Source: Plasmodium relictum | Taxonomy: Eukaryota > Apicomplexa > Aconoidasida > Haemosporida > Plasmodiidae | Length of the DNA stretch: 64,000 nucleotides | Direction of reading: 5' to 3' | Assembly: GCF_900005765.1 (NCBI RefSeq) | Contig: NC_041688.1 | Coordinates: 1-64,000, forward strand | In this document: in pieces, positions 1-11,807 of the stretch | How positions within the stretch are numbered: the first letter of the stretch is position 1 | Layout of the letters: each line of letters starts with the position of its first letter | The notes under the pieces: generated by a model | The model's database searches: none | What the model was told of the DNA's origin: nothing | What the model saw: only the letters and a program-made list of their open reading frames with translations | Position numbers and translations under genes: made by a program

Positions 1-590
1 GCTGCTGGCACCAGACTTGCCCTCCAATTGTTACTTTAGGAAGTTTTTAAATTCCTATCATTCCAATGGCAAAGCCAAAATTTGACCTTACCTTGTTATT
101 TCTTGTCACTACCTCTCTTCTTTAGAATTGGGTAATTTACGCGCCTGCTGCCTTCCTTAGATGTGGTAGCTATTTCTCAGGCTCCCTCTCCGGAATCGAA
201 CTCTAATTCCCCGTTACCCGTCATAGCCATGTTAGGCCAATACCCTAACATCAAAAGCTGATAGGTCAGAAACTCGATTGATACACACTAAATAAAACAA
301 AGTTTTATTATGTGTTACTTCTTTGTTATAATTCCTTAAGTTAATAACTTTTTTCTTATAAGGCTTAACAAATACGTGTTCTACAGAACCTTTTTGGGGA
401 ACTGAAGAACAATCGTTCAAGTATTAGCTACAGCTTTTCCGTAGTTATCCTTATAAAAAAAATGTCAAGTAGATTATAACTGTTTTAATGAGCCGTTCGC
501 AGTTTCTATATAATAAATATATATATACTTTCACTTGCATGGCTTAATCTTTGAGACAAGCATATGACTACTGGCAAGATCAACCAGGTT
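1..590 (-). rRNA. 18S small-subunit rRNA, 5' portion (partial)
   Basis: The reverse complement begins at 590 with AACCTGGTTGATCTTGCCAG, the universal 5' end of eukaryotic 18S rRNA. It continues through AGTCATATGCTTGTCTCAAAG, the GGTAACGGGGAATTAGAGTTCGATTCCGGAGAGG-type core, and reaches the GTGCCAGCAGC (530-loop) element at the window's left edge. About the first third of the molecule is therefore present and the rest lies to the left. Malaria parasites carry a few dispersed, non-tandem rRNA units of stage-specific types; which type this is cannot be told here. The AT-rich insertions between conserved blocks are typical of Plasmodium 18S. Transcription runs leftward, so 591 onward is the 5' external spacer and promoter side. 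Confidence 0.97.
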
Positions 591-3500
591 ACTATATATA
601 TTATTTATTAATACTTATATACTATGCAAAATAGGAAAATAATAACATAATAGACTTATATTTTAAGGCTATTATATAATTATTTTAATTTCACATAGAT
701 TAAGTATAATAATAATATATTAATTTATAAATTATTTTATTAACATTTACAGTTAAACTTTTGATGTTTTATTAAATTATTTTTTTTAACATAAAATTAT
801 TTTTTTATAAAAATATAATTTTATGTAAAAAATTATTACATCTAATATAATGTAAAGAAAAAAGGAATATTATTCTTTTTAACTTTACTTATTATGATGT
901 TTTGCTTTATTAATTACCATACACATAGTATGTAATTAAACAGATTACCTTTAATTTTAAAAATATTTAGTAATTAAGGAAACATTACTACATGAATTAA
1001 ATTATCAAAACTTATTCCTTATTGCAAAGAATAAATTTCAATAAATTGGTTTATTTTAAGAAAATAGTCTAATAACAAACAATAAGCCCTTCATATTAAT
1101 AAAACTAAAATTATATTAACAAAGAGCTTCTGTGATAAAAAAACCACATCGCATCAATTATTAATGAATTACTTTAATTCCAAAAACTAAAGTAATTCAA
1201 TAAATCTTCTTAACTTCCTCATTATGAATTATATTTTCTTATTCAACGTTATTCATTTATTTGAAAAAAATAATTAATATGTCAAAAATTATTTTTAAAT
1301 TTAAATATTTATAATTATAAATTTAAAAGAAATATAATAAAATAAGCAAATTAATTTTATCGTTATTCCTAGTATATACACTTTACCTAATATGTACATA
1401 ACATATAATTTAATATTTTTATTGATACACTATGGCTAAATATTTAATCTATAAATGCACTTGCATTTTTTGGTATTATTAATTTTGAGTTTAAAACTGA
1501 GTAATTTTATACAAATTTTTTTAAATTATATAAAGTTACGGATTATTACCTAGTATATAGTATATAATTTAAAAATTAACTCACATGCAAATTAATATAT
1601 ATACTTCACATAATTTTATAAAGAGAAAGAGAAATGTTTTTTATGCATGTACATGCATTATCAACACCCATCTTATATTGTAAAATGCCTTTATTTGAAA
1701 TTTGTTTAATGGCATATTAAGAGCTTTAACAAATATGTTTAAAAATTTAGTTTTAAATTAAGTATTCTTCGATAAACATTAACTTATAATAAAAATGTTA
1801 TACAAAACTAAAATGCATTTAATAAAAAGTTTTATCTTCCAATAATAACGTAATTCTCAAAAAAAAAAAATTTCATTCTTATTTATAAAAGTTTCAATTT
1901 TTTATTAAAAGATTAAAAATATTTTAAGAAAAAAAACAGAATATCACAAAAATATAACGTTAAAATAATAAATTTTAAGACATTTATTTAAAGATAATTT
2001 TTAAAATTTTATGAAAAAAAAATTACATATATCATTCATTACAAATCTAATTAAAGCCATTTTACATAATACTACAATCTTATTTAAGAAAATTTATCAA
2101 CTTTAATTAGAAACAAAAAAAAATATTATTTGTGCTTATTTAAAGAAAAAAAAATATTTTCTTAAAGTGGATGTTATATGCATATATTTATAAATATAAA
2201 AAATATATATTCTATATTTTTATAAAATATTATACTAATTGCCATTATTATTGTACTATTATATAAATCACATATGTTTGTCTACTTATAATTCTGTGAA
2301 AAGAAAAAAATATTTTTCTACTTTTATCTCGTTTCCCCTTTTATAATAATGAATTTTTTGAAAATATTTATTAAAATTATAACATTTTTATACTTAAATT
2401 TTATTGTTTTTTTCATTAATATTTAAATTCTAATTTTTCATAAAAAGCATAAAAAAGAAAAATATAGTAAATATACATATAAAATTCAATATTCACATTT
2501 CATCATTTTTTAAGTAAAATATATAGATAAAAAAAGTTAAAAAATAGTAGCTACCTTTCCTAACATATGTTCCCTATTAAAAGATTATAAGCTATATTAA
2601 AAGTTAATTTTTTTAAAAATTTGTTAAAATCTAAAACAGTATATATATAAGTATTATATATTTTTCATATAACAATAAGAAATCATTAAGTAAATACTTC
2701 TATATTTTTATTAATTAAAGTATTTTTTTTTTTATATATTCTAAATAATATATGTTCCCTTTCGAAATATTTAAACAGAAAAATATACATTCCTTTTTTC
2801 ACGAAAATATATCTACCTTAAATACATTAGTATAATAATTATTAATAAATTAAAATATTTGTCTGAGATAATATCTTTTAAAATAATATAACATTTTAAA
2901 ATAATATACTTTTTATTAATATTATTCAAAAAAATTTAATGAAAAAACTAAATTTTTTCAATAATTTCATTCATAGATATAAATTTATAATTCCATTTAT
3001 ATTTCAAAAATAAATAATACATGAAAGTATAACCTTTGCTTATTACTATAGAATTTTCTACATCAAATTCAAAATCTAAAGAAATTAAATATACACATAT
3101 AAATAATAATAAGATTTTTTTATAATTTTTAACTATTGATTATAACTTCTTTATAATTTTTCTCTTTTAATTAAATTGTGTCATAGAATTTTAAAGAAAG
3201 CATATTGCACTTTCTAAAAAAAATATTAATTCGTATCCTTAAAAAAATATATGTTTTAAAAAAACCTTGTGTATTTAAAAAAAATATTATGTTATACAAA
3301 AGTACTTATATGTAGATTTATACGTAAAAATACTTTTAAAATAAATTTTATTTTACCTTCATGGGAAATAAAATTTAATAAATACGTCTTTTTAAAGTTT
3401 TCATAAAATGCTGTCAATTTTTCACTACTCATTCTAACAAATTACAAATTTAAATTTAGAATACATACATAAAATAAAAAAAGTAAAATAAATATAATAT

Positions 3501-4770
3501 TTTATGTAAATCAAATTTATTTTAGTTCTAATAAGAAAAAAATTAATAAAATAATGTTTAATTAAAAAAAAAGAAAAAAAAAAAATATATATTTTATTTA
3601 AATAGATGCATTTTAAAACAAAAAAGAGGAATCAAAAAATTAAATTGGGAAAGATATATATATATATATATATGTTTTAGATTGTCTAAAAAATTTACTA
3701 ACGAAAAAAAAAAATATGCATACATTTTGGTTCCCTACTTAATGATCACTTAGGAAATAAATTAAAAAAAAGTAAAATATATGAAAATTTTTATAAAAAA
3801 AAAAAATAATAACAATATATAAAAATAAAATGTAAGCAAAATTGTATTATACAAATAATAAATTTAAAATGTATTTGTATAACAATTCATTTTTCTTTTT
3901 ATTATTTAATTAATATTTTTATAATTTTATGCACTCATTATACATATTCATATATACACATTTTTTTTTTTTAAACTATTAATTTAGTTACAGAAAAACT
4001 TAGAAGTACAAATTTCATTTCCAAGGTATTATGTATTGTTGAGTGATAGTATTATAAGAACTATAACCCAATTTTTCAAATTATCCACATATTTATTTAT
4101 TTTACTTTTTATTTTCTCCTCATAATTATTTTATTTCTTTTCAATTTTATTAGTAAAAATGGAGAATAAGTTGTACTGTAATGCTAATTTTTTTTAATAT
4201 TATTTTAAAAGTTTTTAATATATACTTAAATAATCCAATTATATAAAGTGAATTTTTCTATAAAACCTATGAATGAAACATAAATTTATATTTAATATTA
4301 TTACCAATAAAACTCAAAATTTTAAGTCTTGGAATCTTAGGGAAAGAACACTCCTTTAATCATTTATTAAATTTTCTTATATTTTTAGGTTATAATTTAA
4401 AAAGACTAAAGTAAATATATTTATACTTATTACATATATATACCTCCATAATTCTTGAACAATTAAAATGGTAATGTTACCACTGGCTTGTTTCTTTTAC
4501 TCAATTATGAATATATTTTAAAAGCTACTCTTTTTGTTATAGAATTTGTATTTTTTTTTTTATTTCATTTTTTTTTCCCATGTTATTAATCTTAATAAAT
4601 ATTGTAAATTGAATTTAAAAAAATAAATTTTTTAATAATCATATCCAAGAAAAATATAACAATTTTAATTTTTTTTTAACTCTTACTTAAAACTGAGCTA
4701 TTTTTTAGTCATCTATAAACTATATTTTTTCTAATAGTTCCACCAATTTTTAAAGTTTTTTGTGTTTAAC
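591..4770. other. Spacer upstream of the rRNA unit, no intact gene
   Basis: This long AT-rich stretch lies between the 18S 5' end and the decayed coding fragment at 4771. Its proximal part should hold the rRNA 5' external transcribed spacer and promoter. Reading both strands I find no open frame with protein-like composition. Notable items are a perfect 16-bp palindrome at 1643-1658, a (TA)n run near 3655-3673 and many A/T homopolymers. Around 4440-4500 the minus strand has short protein-like stretches broken by stops, probably part of the decayed gene described at 4771-5102. Confidence 0.7.
1643..1658. promoter_or_regulatory. Perfect 16-bp palindrome upstream of 18S
   Basis: ATGCATGTACATGCAT is its own reverse complement. 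It lies about 1.05 kb upstream of the 18S 5' end, in a spacer otherwise nearly free of G and C. It contains two GCATG-type cores that resemble sites bound by apicomplexan AP2 factors. A regulatory role is inference from position and symmetry only. Confidence 0.25.
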
Positions 4771-5102
4771 TTAATTATCATTATAATAAGAACAATTCTT
4801 CTCAAAATGATCTTTCAAAAATCTCTCTTTTGAAAATAAATTTTTTAGAATCTTTTATAAAATTCTTCATAATTAAACTTTTTTATGATTTTTAGAATTG
4901 TGAGATAAATATTCTAATAATATATGTATTCACAATTATTCTGAGAAATTCTCCTTTTTAATAAGTGTTCATTTTTATATTGTAATAATTCTGCTTTTTT
5001 TTTGAATAAAGCATTGTTTATCATGTATTTGATATACTTTTTTCTTGTATATATCTTCCAAGTGCTTACTACTTTTCTATGTGTCCTAAAGTTTATATGC
5101 AA
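4771..5102 (-). pseudogene. Decayed protein-coding fragment, possible surface/exported family remnant
   Basis: One minus-strand frame stays protein-like for about 110 codons although interrupted by stops at 4914-4916 and 4855-4857. The first block (62 codons) contains a Trp and a run of charged residues (TWKIYTRKKYIKYMINNALF). After the stops the same frame continues with FNYEEFL and FSKERFLKDHFEKNCSYYND. Residue variety is far above the surrounding spacer. I do not recognise the family with certainty. The Trp-containing, basic, cytoplasmic-tail-like character and the position next to an rRNA unit would suit a member of a SURFIN/STP1-like or other variant multigene family, but that is a guess. 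It could alternatively be one exon of a rarely expressed gene. Other fragments on the same strand at about 5760-5900 and 6227-6412 may belong to it. Confidence 0.4.
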
Positions 5103-8100
5103 AAAAGATATGTTTTATTACTTATGATACATATAAAAATAACATATTATAATGAAATTTAAATGATATTATTGTAAAAAAAAAATTTTAATTTATTAAT
5201 GTATCTATATAATTTTATTATGTACAAAATTTAAAAAATACGTGATAAAAGAAATATTTAAATAATGATTAGTGTTTTTTTGTTTAAAAAACTTTGTCTA
5301 CAATGAAAATTATTCCGCATTACTGAAAATTCATTAATAAAAAAGAAAATTTATCAAAAAAAAAGAAAAACTAAAAATGTCAAAATTTTTTTAATATACA
5401 AAATACAACTCTAAATAATTTTTTAATATTTCTAAAAAGACTTTTTTAAAATAATTTTTAAAAACCATATTAATACGTTTATAAATTAAAAATAATTTTC
5501 TAAAATATACTTTCAATTATATTTTAATATATAATGTTGATACAAAGAACAAATGCAAAAAAAAAAAAAAAAAAATTATATTTATGAAGACGATAAGTGA
5601 TTAAATTTTACTTATTAAGAATTCTAGTTCATAAATCACATTTAGTATATTCATATTTCTTAAAAATTTTAAGCTTAAAATGGTTTTTATGATAAATTAC
5701 AATTTATTATTTATTTATTATAATTATAATTTTTATTTATTAGAAACTTGTTATATTTCATATCTCTAATATAATTACTAAGGCCACCTAGTAATATATT
5801 CAAATAACAATATAAATATGAGAATTCGACTTTTCTTTTAACCCTAAAAAGGTATTTTATTTGGAACTTTTAAATAAATAAAATTTTTTAATTTCTTTAT
5901 ACTTTGTTCCTCTTAATGTTATATATAAATTTGGAAATTTTTATGCTCTATAGTTTCTTTGAAATTATCCAAAATTAAAAGTTATAATTTAAAGAAAAAT
6001 TATTAAAACCTATACTGTGTATTACTTCATATATATATATATATATATATATTATTTTGACTCTTTAAGGAATTTCTTATTTATTATAATGAAAGAGATT
6101 ATTTTAATAGATAAATAAAATAAATTTCACATTATAAATACATTAAAAGCATGTAATTTTTTTGTATACATACACAATATAACTTATAAATGTATGTTAA
6201 TTTAAACGAACTTTCTATTTCAAATTTTATTCTTTTTTCTTAAAAATATCCAAACTATTATATCTTAATTATTCTTCGTTACTTTCTATAATTTTTGTTT
6301 TTGTTCGTTTTATGATAGCTACTTCAGATACTTCTAATTTTGTAAAAATTTTCTTTTTGATTTTTACAATAATTTTCCTGTTCAGGTTATAACTAAGACA
6401 ATTTGTTTTTATCTAAATGTTTTTCTTATTTTTGTTCATTAATATATAAACTTTATTTTGCAATTTCATTTCACTATTTTTTTTTTGTAACCAACATTCT
6501 ACTGCTTTTTGATAATTGTTTCATAACATTTTTCATTTATATCATTATATTATTTTAGAAAAGTATTTTCTATATTTCTTAAATCTACAATTTTTTTTTT
6601 TTGGAAGTTAAATAAAATAATCTACAAAAAAAGATACCATAAAAATATTCTCAAAAAAATAAGTTGACTATTTGTTTATTTTTTCTTCAATAAATTTCTA
6701 GTTAAATATATAACTTGAAAATATATTTTCTCATAATATAAATTTCTCTCGTAAAAAACAATAGTATAATGAGAAAGCTATAGTTTTTCTTTAATTTTTA
6801 TATAAAGCCAAATTATATGAAGAAACTTCTAGTAATCACATATTTTACTGTATAAAAAACTATAAAAGGCATTTGTCTTACTTTTTTTAACATTTAATTA
6901 GATAAATAATACTTTTATATATAAAATATAAAGAATATATATATATATATATATTTTTTTTTTATCTTATTTATTTGATCTAACGAGAATTTTAATTTCA
7001 TTTTATATAATTTTTCCACTTTACAATAATCTTATTCTCAAAAAAAAAAGTATAGAAAAAAAAGGATAAGAAATAAAATAGAATATATTAAATAAAAAAA
7101 AATATTAATAAGTTTAGTCTTTATCTTTTTCTCAGAGTTTTTAAAAACTAAAAAGTAATATTATTATGTTAGACATGTGCACATAATAAAAGAAGTTAAG
7201 TATATAAATGTAAAAATCATTAGAAACATTTTATTTTAGTTTTTTTACAGTAATATTTTGACTTTAAGAAAATATTAAATGTTCACATATTGGAAAGGTA
7301 TATAAAAGTTCAGAAATTACACATAGTTTTTATTAAAACTACAAATACCTCATGAAACCTTTTTATATAAAATTATATTCTTAGTATTCTCAAAAGAAAA
7401 AAGAAAAAGCTTTATAAATCTCTTTTACTGCATTAAATATAATTTTAACGAAATTTAATTATCTTCAAGTAACTTATTCTAAATAAAAAAAATTCACTTA
7501 AGAAATTAAAATAAATTATAATAAAATAAATATTTTAGAACAATTATTTTCTTCGTAATTTTTAATTGCATGGAATATAGCATTTTTCAAGTTCTAGGAA
7601 TATATTGTATATAATAATTTTTTAATCTTACTTTATATCATTCTACCTTTTACTAATAAACTTATATATATTTTTATTTTTTTTTTTCTGTTTCCAATTT
7701 ATATTTATTTAAAAATTTTTTTTATATTTTTTAATTATGTCTTATTAAAACTACAAAGTTAAAATAACTCTTCATAACATTTTTTTGTTTCCTCTATATT
7801 TTAATACACTTTGTACGAAGCATATAAATGCTTTTTGAGTTATTTTCATTATTTTAATAAATGAATAAATAAAATTTTTCAAAGTAATATTAAAAACATA
7901 AAAATTTTTTTTTATATAAAATTTAGAAGAGAATAAGTAGTTATGAAAAAAAAAAAAATTGAATTTTTATAATACCAATAAAAAAGGATAAAAAAAAAAT
8001 AATAATAATAAAATAAAATAAAAGCTCCTATGTTATTATAAATATTCTTTATTTTTTTTTTTTTTTTTTGTTTTTTTTTTGGAAATAAATAGAACTAAAA

Positions 8101-8275
8101 AATATTTTGTATGTGATACAATATATTAAAGAATTAAAGTACCAAAAAATATATACATAAAATATACAATTTTAAATTCATTAATATATCAATATGGATA
8201 TTATTTTCCATTTTGTTTAATATAATTTAAAAAAATATGAGTTTAACATAAAAAATATTTTTTAAATTGGAAACT
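5103..8275. other. Spacer with scattered coding-like debris; upstream region of the TFIP11-like gene
   Basis: No intact gene. On the minus strand, 5760-5900 gives a protein-like stretch (YLLGLKEKSNSHIYIVI) followed after stops by a hydrophobic VALVIILEI. Stretches near 5245-5400 also read as short open pieces. The last kilobase before 8276 is typical T-then-A homopolymer-rich Plasmodium promoter DNA, including (AT)n runs near 6031-6050 and 6938-6954. Confidence 0.55.
6227..6412 (-). pseudogene. Second coding-like fragment, one internal stop
   Basis: A 62-codon minus-strand frame holds one internal stop at 6269-6271. It reads like real protein (for example LEVSEVAIIKRTKTKIIESN, then LRYNSLDIFKKKE). 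Codon use and residue variety differ from the neighbouring spacer. It lies upstream, in the same orientation, of the fragment at 4771-5102, so both could derive from one degenerate gene. Family not recognised. Confidence 0.28.
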
Positions 8276-11200
8276 ATGAATCATTTTAATGAAGATTTAC
8301 CTTTTATGGATAAAAAAGAAAAATCTAAAAAAAAAAAAAAAAAAAATTATTCAAGTCATTTTGACGAATATGACAGAAAAAGCAAAATTTTTAAGAACAT
8401 AAATGAAGAAGAATACTTAAAACCAGTAAAATTTGTAAGTGGAGGTTTTTTGAATGATAAAAAAAAAAAATTAATAGAAGGAACTGATTTATATAATTAC
8501 TCTAGTGATAATGAATCAGATGATTATGAAGAATATAATGTTTTTAAAAATTTTACTTTTAACTTTAACTTTGAAGTAAAAAATGGAGAAAATGATTATG
8601 TAAAAGATAACTTGAAAAAATATAATTTAACTGAATTAAGAGAAAACGACAAAATTTTTGAAAAATATGGATTAGGCTTTAAAATTTTAAAGAAGATGGG
8701 TTATGAAGATGGAATTGGAAATAAAATTAAAACTAATATTGTTCCTATAGAAATTAAAAAAAAAGATATAAAAGTTCTAGAAGAAAAATCAAATGAAAGT
8801 GAAAATTATAATAACTATTATAACGCAGATAATTATTTAAATGAAAGTTACGATTTTATTTTTGATGAAAATATTGATATAAATAATTTATGGAAAAAAA
8901 AATTTAGCGGAAAGAATCATTGGAACTTCAATAAAAGAAAAAACGAGCTTAATATAGATTTAAAATATAATTATTCATATATTTCAAATGAATTTATGAA
9001 TCATAATAATTATGAATCCAATGACAATGATATAAATAATTTACAAAAAGCAAAAGAAAGTCTAAATGAGCATATTGAAAAGATAAGATCTGATTATTTT
9101 AGTGTTATGAAGAAAAGAAAAGAAACAGATAACAAATTAAAAAATTATAAAAATTATGTTAATAAAAATGATATTTATAAAATACAAGAATTAATTTTAA
9201 AAAATATATTGACATACAAATATTTATTAAATTTGCATACCTTGTTATCATATCCATTTCTTTTTAATAGTTTAACCTATAATCAATATCTTTTTGACAT
9301 TAAAAATTATAAAGTAAAAATTAAAGGAAGTGATTCCGAAAATACAAATATATGTGATCAAGAAATCTCTCACGAATGTAATATGTTTAGACACAAAAAT
9401 AAGCAGAAGTTAATAAACGTTCAAGGCAGTATTTCACTTGATCAAAATAATATAGAGAATATAGATGAATGTGAAAATCAATTAAATGATAATTTTGATA
9501 ATTTTGAAGAAAAATTAAATAATTTATTAATAAGCAAATATAAATTACTGTGTAAAAGTGGGTATTTTAAAAAGACATGTGAAGAATCCAATAATCTTTC
9601 TGATTGTAATGTTACATATAATGTAATAAGTAACTTAAGAGAAGTTTATAATTTAATTAATATTGAAAAAATTGAAATTAAAAAAAAAAATGTTGAATTA
9701 TTGTTTAGGGATTTATATACTTTTTTATTTTTTATTTATGAGAATTCAGAATTTTTATGCTTAAATGGTTATGTGTCTAACTTTTTCTTGGAATTTTTGC
9801 GAGTTTATTTTTATAATAACCAAGGAAAAATAAACCTTAAAGAAAAAAGTGATCATAATTTATATTCTGTGAAATATCGTGAAGAAATAAAAATAAAGAA
9901 CCATCAAAATTCATTGAATAAAGAACCAAAAAAGAATGTTGTATATGAAAATATAGAAAATCAAAAGAATTATGAAAATTTTTTGTATTGTAGTAATAAT
10001 AATGAAGGTAAATACAACGAAGAAGACATAAAGTATTTAATTCATTTTAAAAAAATTATTTTAATGGGAATTGATGAAAATAATAAAACGGAATATAATA
10101 GAATTGAGAATGAATTCGATAATATAATTTATTACAACTTAATTTATATTTCATTTTATAAAGAAAGTTTTAATGAATTTTTTAATTATATAAAGCATTT
10201 TAAGGATGCTTTGAATAAAAATTATTACAAAAAAATATTAATTCATTTTATCAAAAAAAGAATTATGAAAGATATTATAAACAAAGAAAGCGATGAACTT
10301 AACGAAGATATGCTAAAATATATAGAAAATAAATTATATATATTATTTGAAATTAATAAGCAATTTGATATTGATTCATATATTAATGATTATTATACAA
10401 ATTTCATATTTATATATTTGCAAAGGTATGATATATCAGAAAACTATATAAAATTGATTAAATGCTCAATTCAAAACAATATGTATAAGAAAGAAATTTA
10501 TGAAAGTATTATCAAAAAGATAATTTATCACATAAAAGATATAAAATTCACAGGCGATGAATTTTTGAAAGATCTTAATAAAATTTTAATATTATATGAT
10601 TGTATAGATATTAATATTATTTCTTTTATTTTTAAAGTATATTTTTTTTTTAATTTTTCAAAATATGTATGTAATTACCTAAGAGATATTAATTTTATAT
10701 ATGGAAAAAAAGATGAAACAAAAGAAAATATAAATGAAATAAAATCATTTACTGAACAAAACATTACCAAAGAACAAGAAAAGGAAATTTTAACAATTAA
10801 AAAAAAAGAAATATACGAAACATTTAAAAAAGTAAAACATGTTTTTGAAAATAATTTAATAAAAGATGATGCCATAAAAAATATTATGTTTTATATATTG
10901 AATGTTATAAAAACTTACATAGTACAAGATAAAATTATCACATTTCCTGTTGAAAAAGTCTTAAATTTTGACAAAAATAAAATTTTTTCAGATGATAATT
11001 TAAATTATTATTTTTTATATAAAGACTTAAAAATCCCAATTCCTTTATATGCTGTACCACAAAAAAATCACATATATGAAGTAAATCATAAAAATAATAA
11101 AAAAAATATAAATTTTAAAGAAGAATCAAGTACAGACTACAAATTCTCCAAAAAAAAATATATTAATTTAATGAACAAGCTAGAAAATAATATAAAGGAA

Positions 11201-11446
11201 TTTAAAAATGTGCAGCAAAATTATGAAAATATGAACGTAAAGAATTATTTAGAAAAATACTGTTTAGAAAATAACATTTTATTTTTACAAAAGAATGATC
11301 GTAAAATCAATGGTAATATCGTTTATTCTATTAATAATTTTTCTATATATATTAATAATAATATTATATATATTTACCAAGATTATGAATGGAAGCCAAC
11401 TTTATTAAGTGATTTATTAAAAAAAATTTCTAAGACAAGTTTATAG
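8276..11446 (+). CDS. TFIP11: TFIP11/Ntr1-like G-patch protein, spliceosome disassembly factor
   Basis: A single-exon gene of 1,056 residues. The frame is open slightly upstream, but the first ATG is at 8276 (MNHFNEDLPF). The order of blocks matches tuftelin-interacting protein 11 / yeast Ntr1: an acidic N-terminus with PVKFVSGG (family PVNFISAG), a G-patch at about residues 130-165 (KYGLGFKILKKMGYEDGIGN), a long helical GCFC-type middle region, and the family C-terminus (PIPLYAVP; NFSIYINNNIIYIYQDYEWKPT followed by a short helix). TFIP11/Ntr1 recruits and activates the DEAH helicase Prp43 through its G-patch to take apart the post-splicing intron-lariat complex in the nucleus. The protein is longer than the human one (~840) because of Asn/Lys/Glu inserts. 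It converges on the minus-strand gene ending at 11808. Confidence 0.88.
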   Translation: MNHFNEDLPFMDKKEKSKKKKKKNYSSHFDEYDRKSKIFKNINEEEYLKPVKFVSGGFLNDKKKKLIEGTDLYNYSSDNESDDYEEYNVFKNFTFNFNFEVKNGENDYVKDNLKKYNLTELRENDKIFEKYGLGFKILKKMGYEDGIGNKIKTNIVPIEIKKKDIKVLEEKSNESENYNNYYNADNYLNESYDFIFDENIDINNLWKKKFSGKNHWNFNKRKNELNIDLKYNYSYISNEFMNHNNYESNDNDINNLQKAKESLNEHIEKIRSDYFSVMKKRKETDNKLKNYKNYVNKNDIYKIQELILKNILTYKYLLNLHTLLSYPFLFNSLTYNQYLFDIKNYKVKIKGSDSENTNICDQEISHECNMFRHKNKQKLINVQGSISLDQNNIENIDECENQLNDNFDNFEEKLNNLLISKYKLLCKSGYFKKTCEESNNLSDCNVTYNVISNLREVYNLINIEKIEIKKKNVELLFRDLYTFLFFIYENSEFLCLNGYVSNFFLEFLRVYFYNNQGKINLKEKSDHNLYSVKYREEIKIKNHQNSLNKEPKKNVVYENIENQKNYENFLYCSNNNEGKYNEEDIKYLIHFKKIILMGIDENNKTEYNRIENEFDNIIYYNLIYISFYKESFNEFFNYIKHFKDALNKNYYKKILIHFIKKRIMKDIINKESDELNEDMLKYIENKLYILFEINKQFDIDSYINDYYTNFIFIYLQRYDISENYIKLIKCSIQNNMYKKEIYESIIKKIIYHIKDIKFTGDEFLKDLNKILILYDCIDINIISFIFKVYFFFNFSKYVCNYLRDINFIYGKKDETKENINEIKSFTEQNITKEQEKEILTIKKKEIYETFKKVKHVFENNLIKDDAIKNIMFYILNVIKTYIVQDKIITFPVEKVLNFDKNKIFSDDNLNYYFLYKDLKIPIPLYAVPQKNHIYEVNHKNNKKNINFKEESSTDYKFSKKKYINLMNKLENNIKEFKNVQQNYENMNVKNYLEKYCLENNILFLQKNDRKINGNIVYSINNFSIYINNNIIYIYQDYEWKPTLLSDLLKKISKTSL

Positions 11447-11807
11447 ATATTTATCTTTCTTTAATTAATTTTTTTTATATTTATATTAAATTAAGATATA
11501 CTTTTTTGTTTGTTTTTTATTTATTTTTACTTTATTTTATTTTTTCCTTTTTAATTTTTTATATTTTTTATTTTTTGTCTATAAAATTTTTTTTTTAATT
11601 TGTTATAATTTCTTTATATTACTTATTTAAAGTGTTTATAATTTTTTTTTTTTTTATTATTCAAATAAAAAAAAAAAACTTTTATTTTGCGGGTTCTATA
11701 AATATATGTGATTATTTTAATTTTAATTTTTTTCTAGTTTTTACATATATTATTCTTGCGTTTTTTTTTTTTTTTTTTTTTTTTGTTTATTATATAAGAA
11801 ATTATTT
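11447..11807. other. Convergent 3' intergenic region
   Basis: This T-rich stretch (T runs up to 20) separates the 3' ends of two converging genes. I see no gene; the hydrophobic open frame inside is a by-product of poly-T. Confidence 0.7.

Noticed and set aside
232-420. 62-codon minus-strand open frame
   Set aside because: It lies wholly inside the 18S rRNA gene; structural RNA read as protein.
591-8275. Possible centromere in the long gene-free stretch
   Set aside because: Plasmodium centromeres are about 2-3 kb of >95% AT with internal tandem repeats; this stretch has no such core by eye and contains coding debris.
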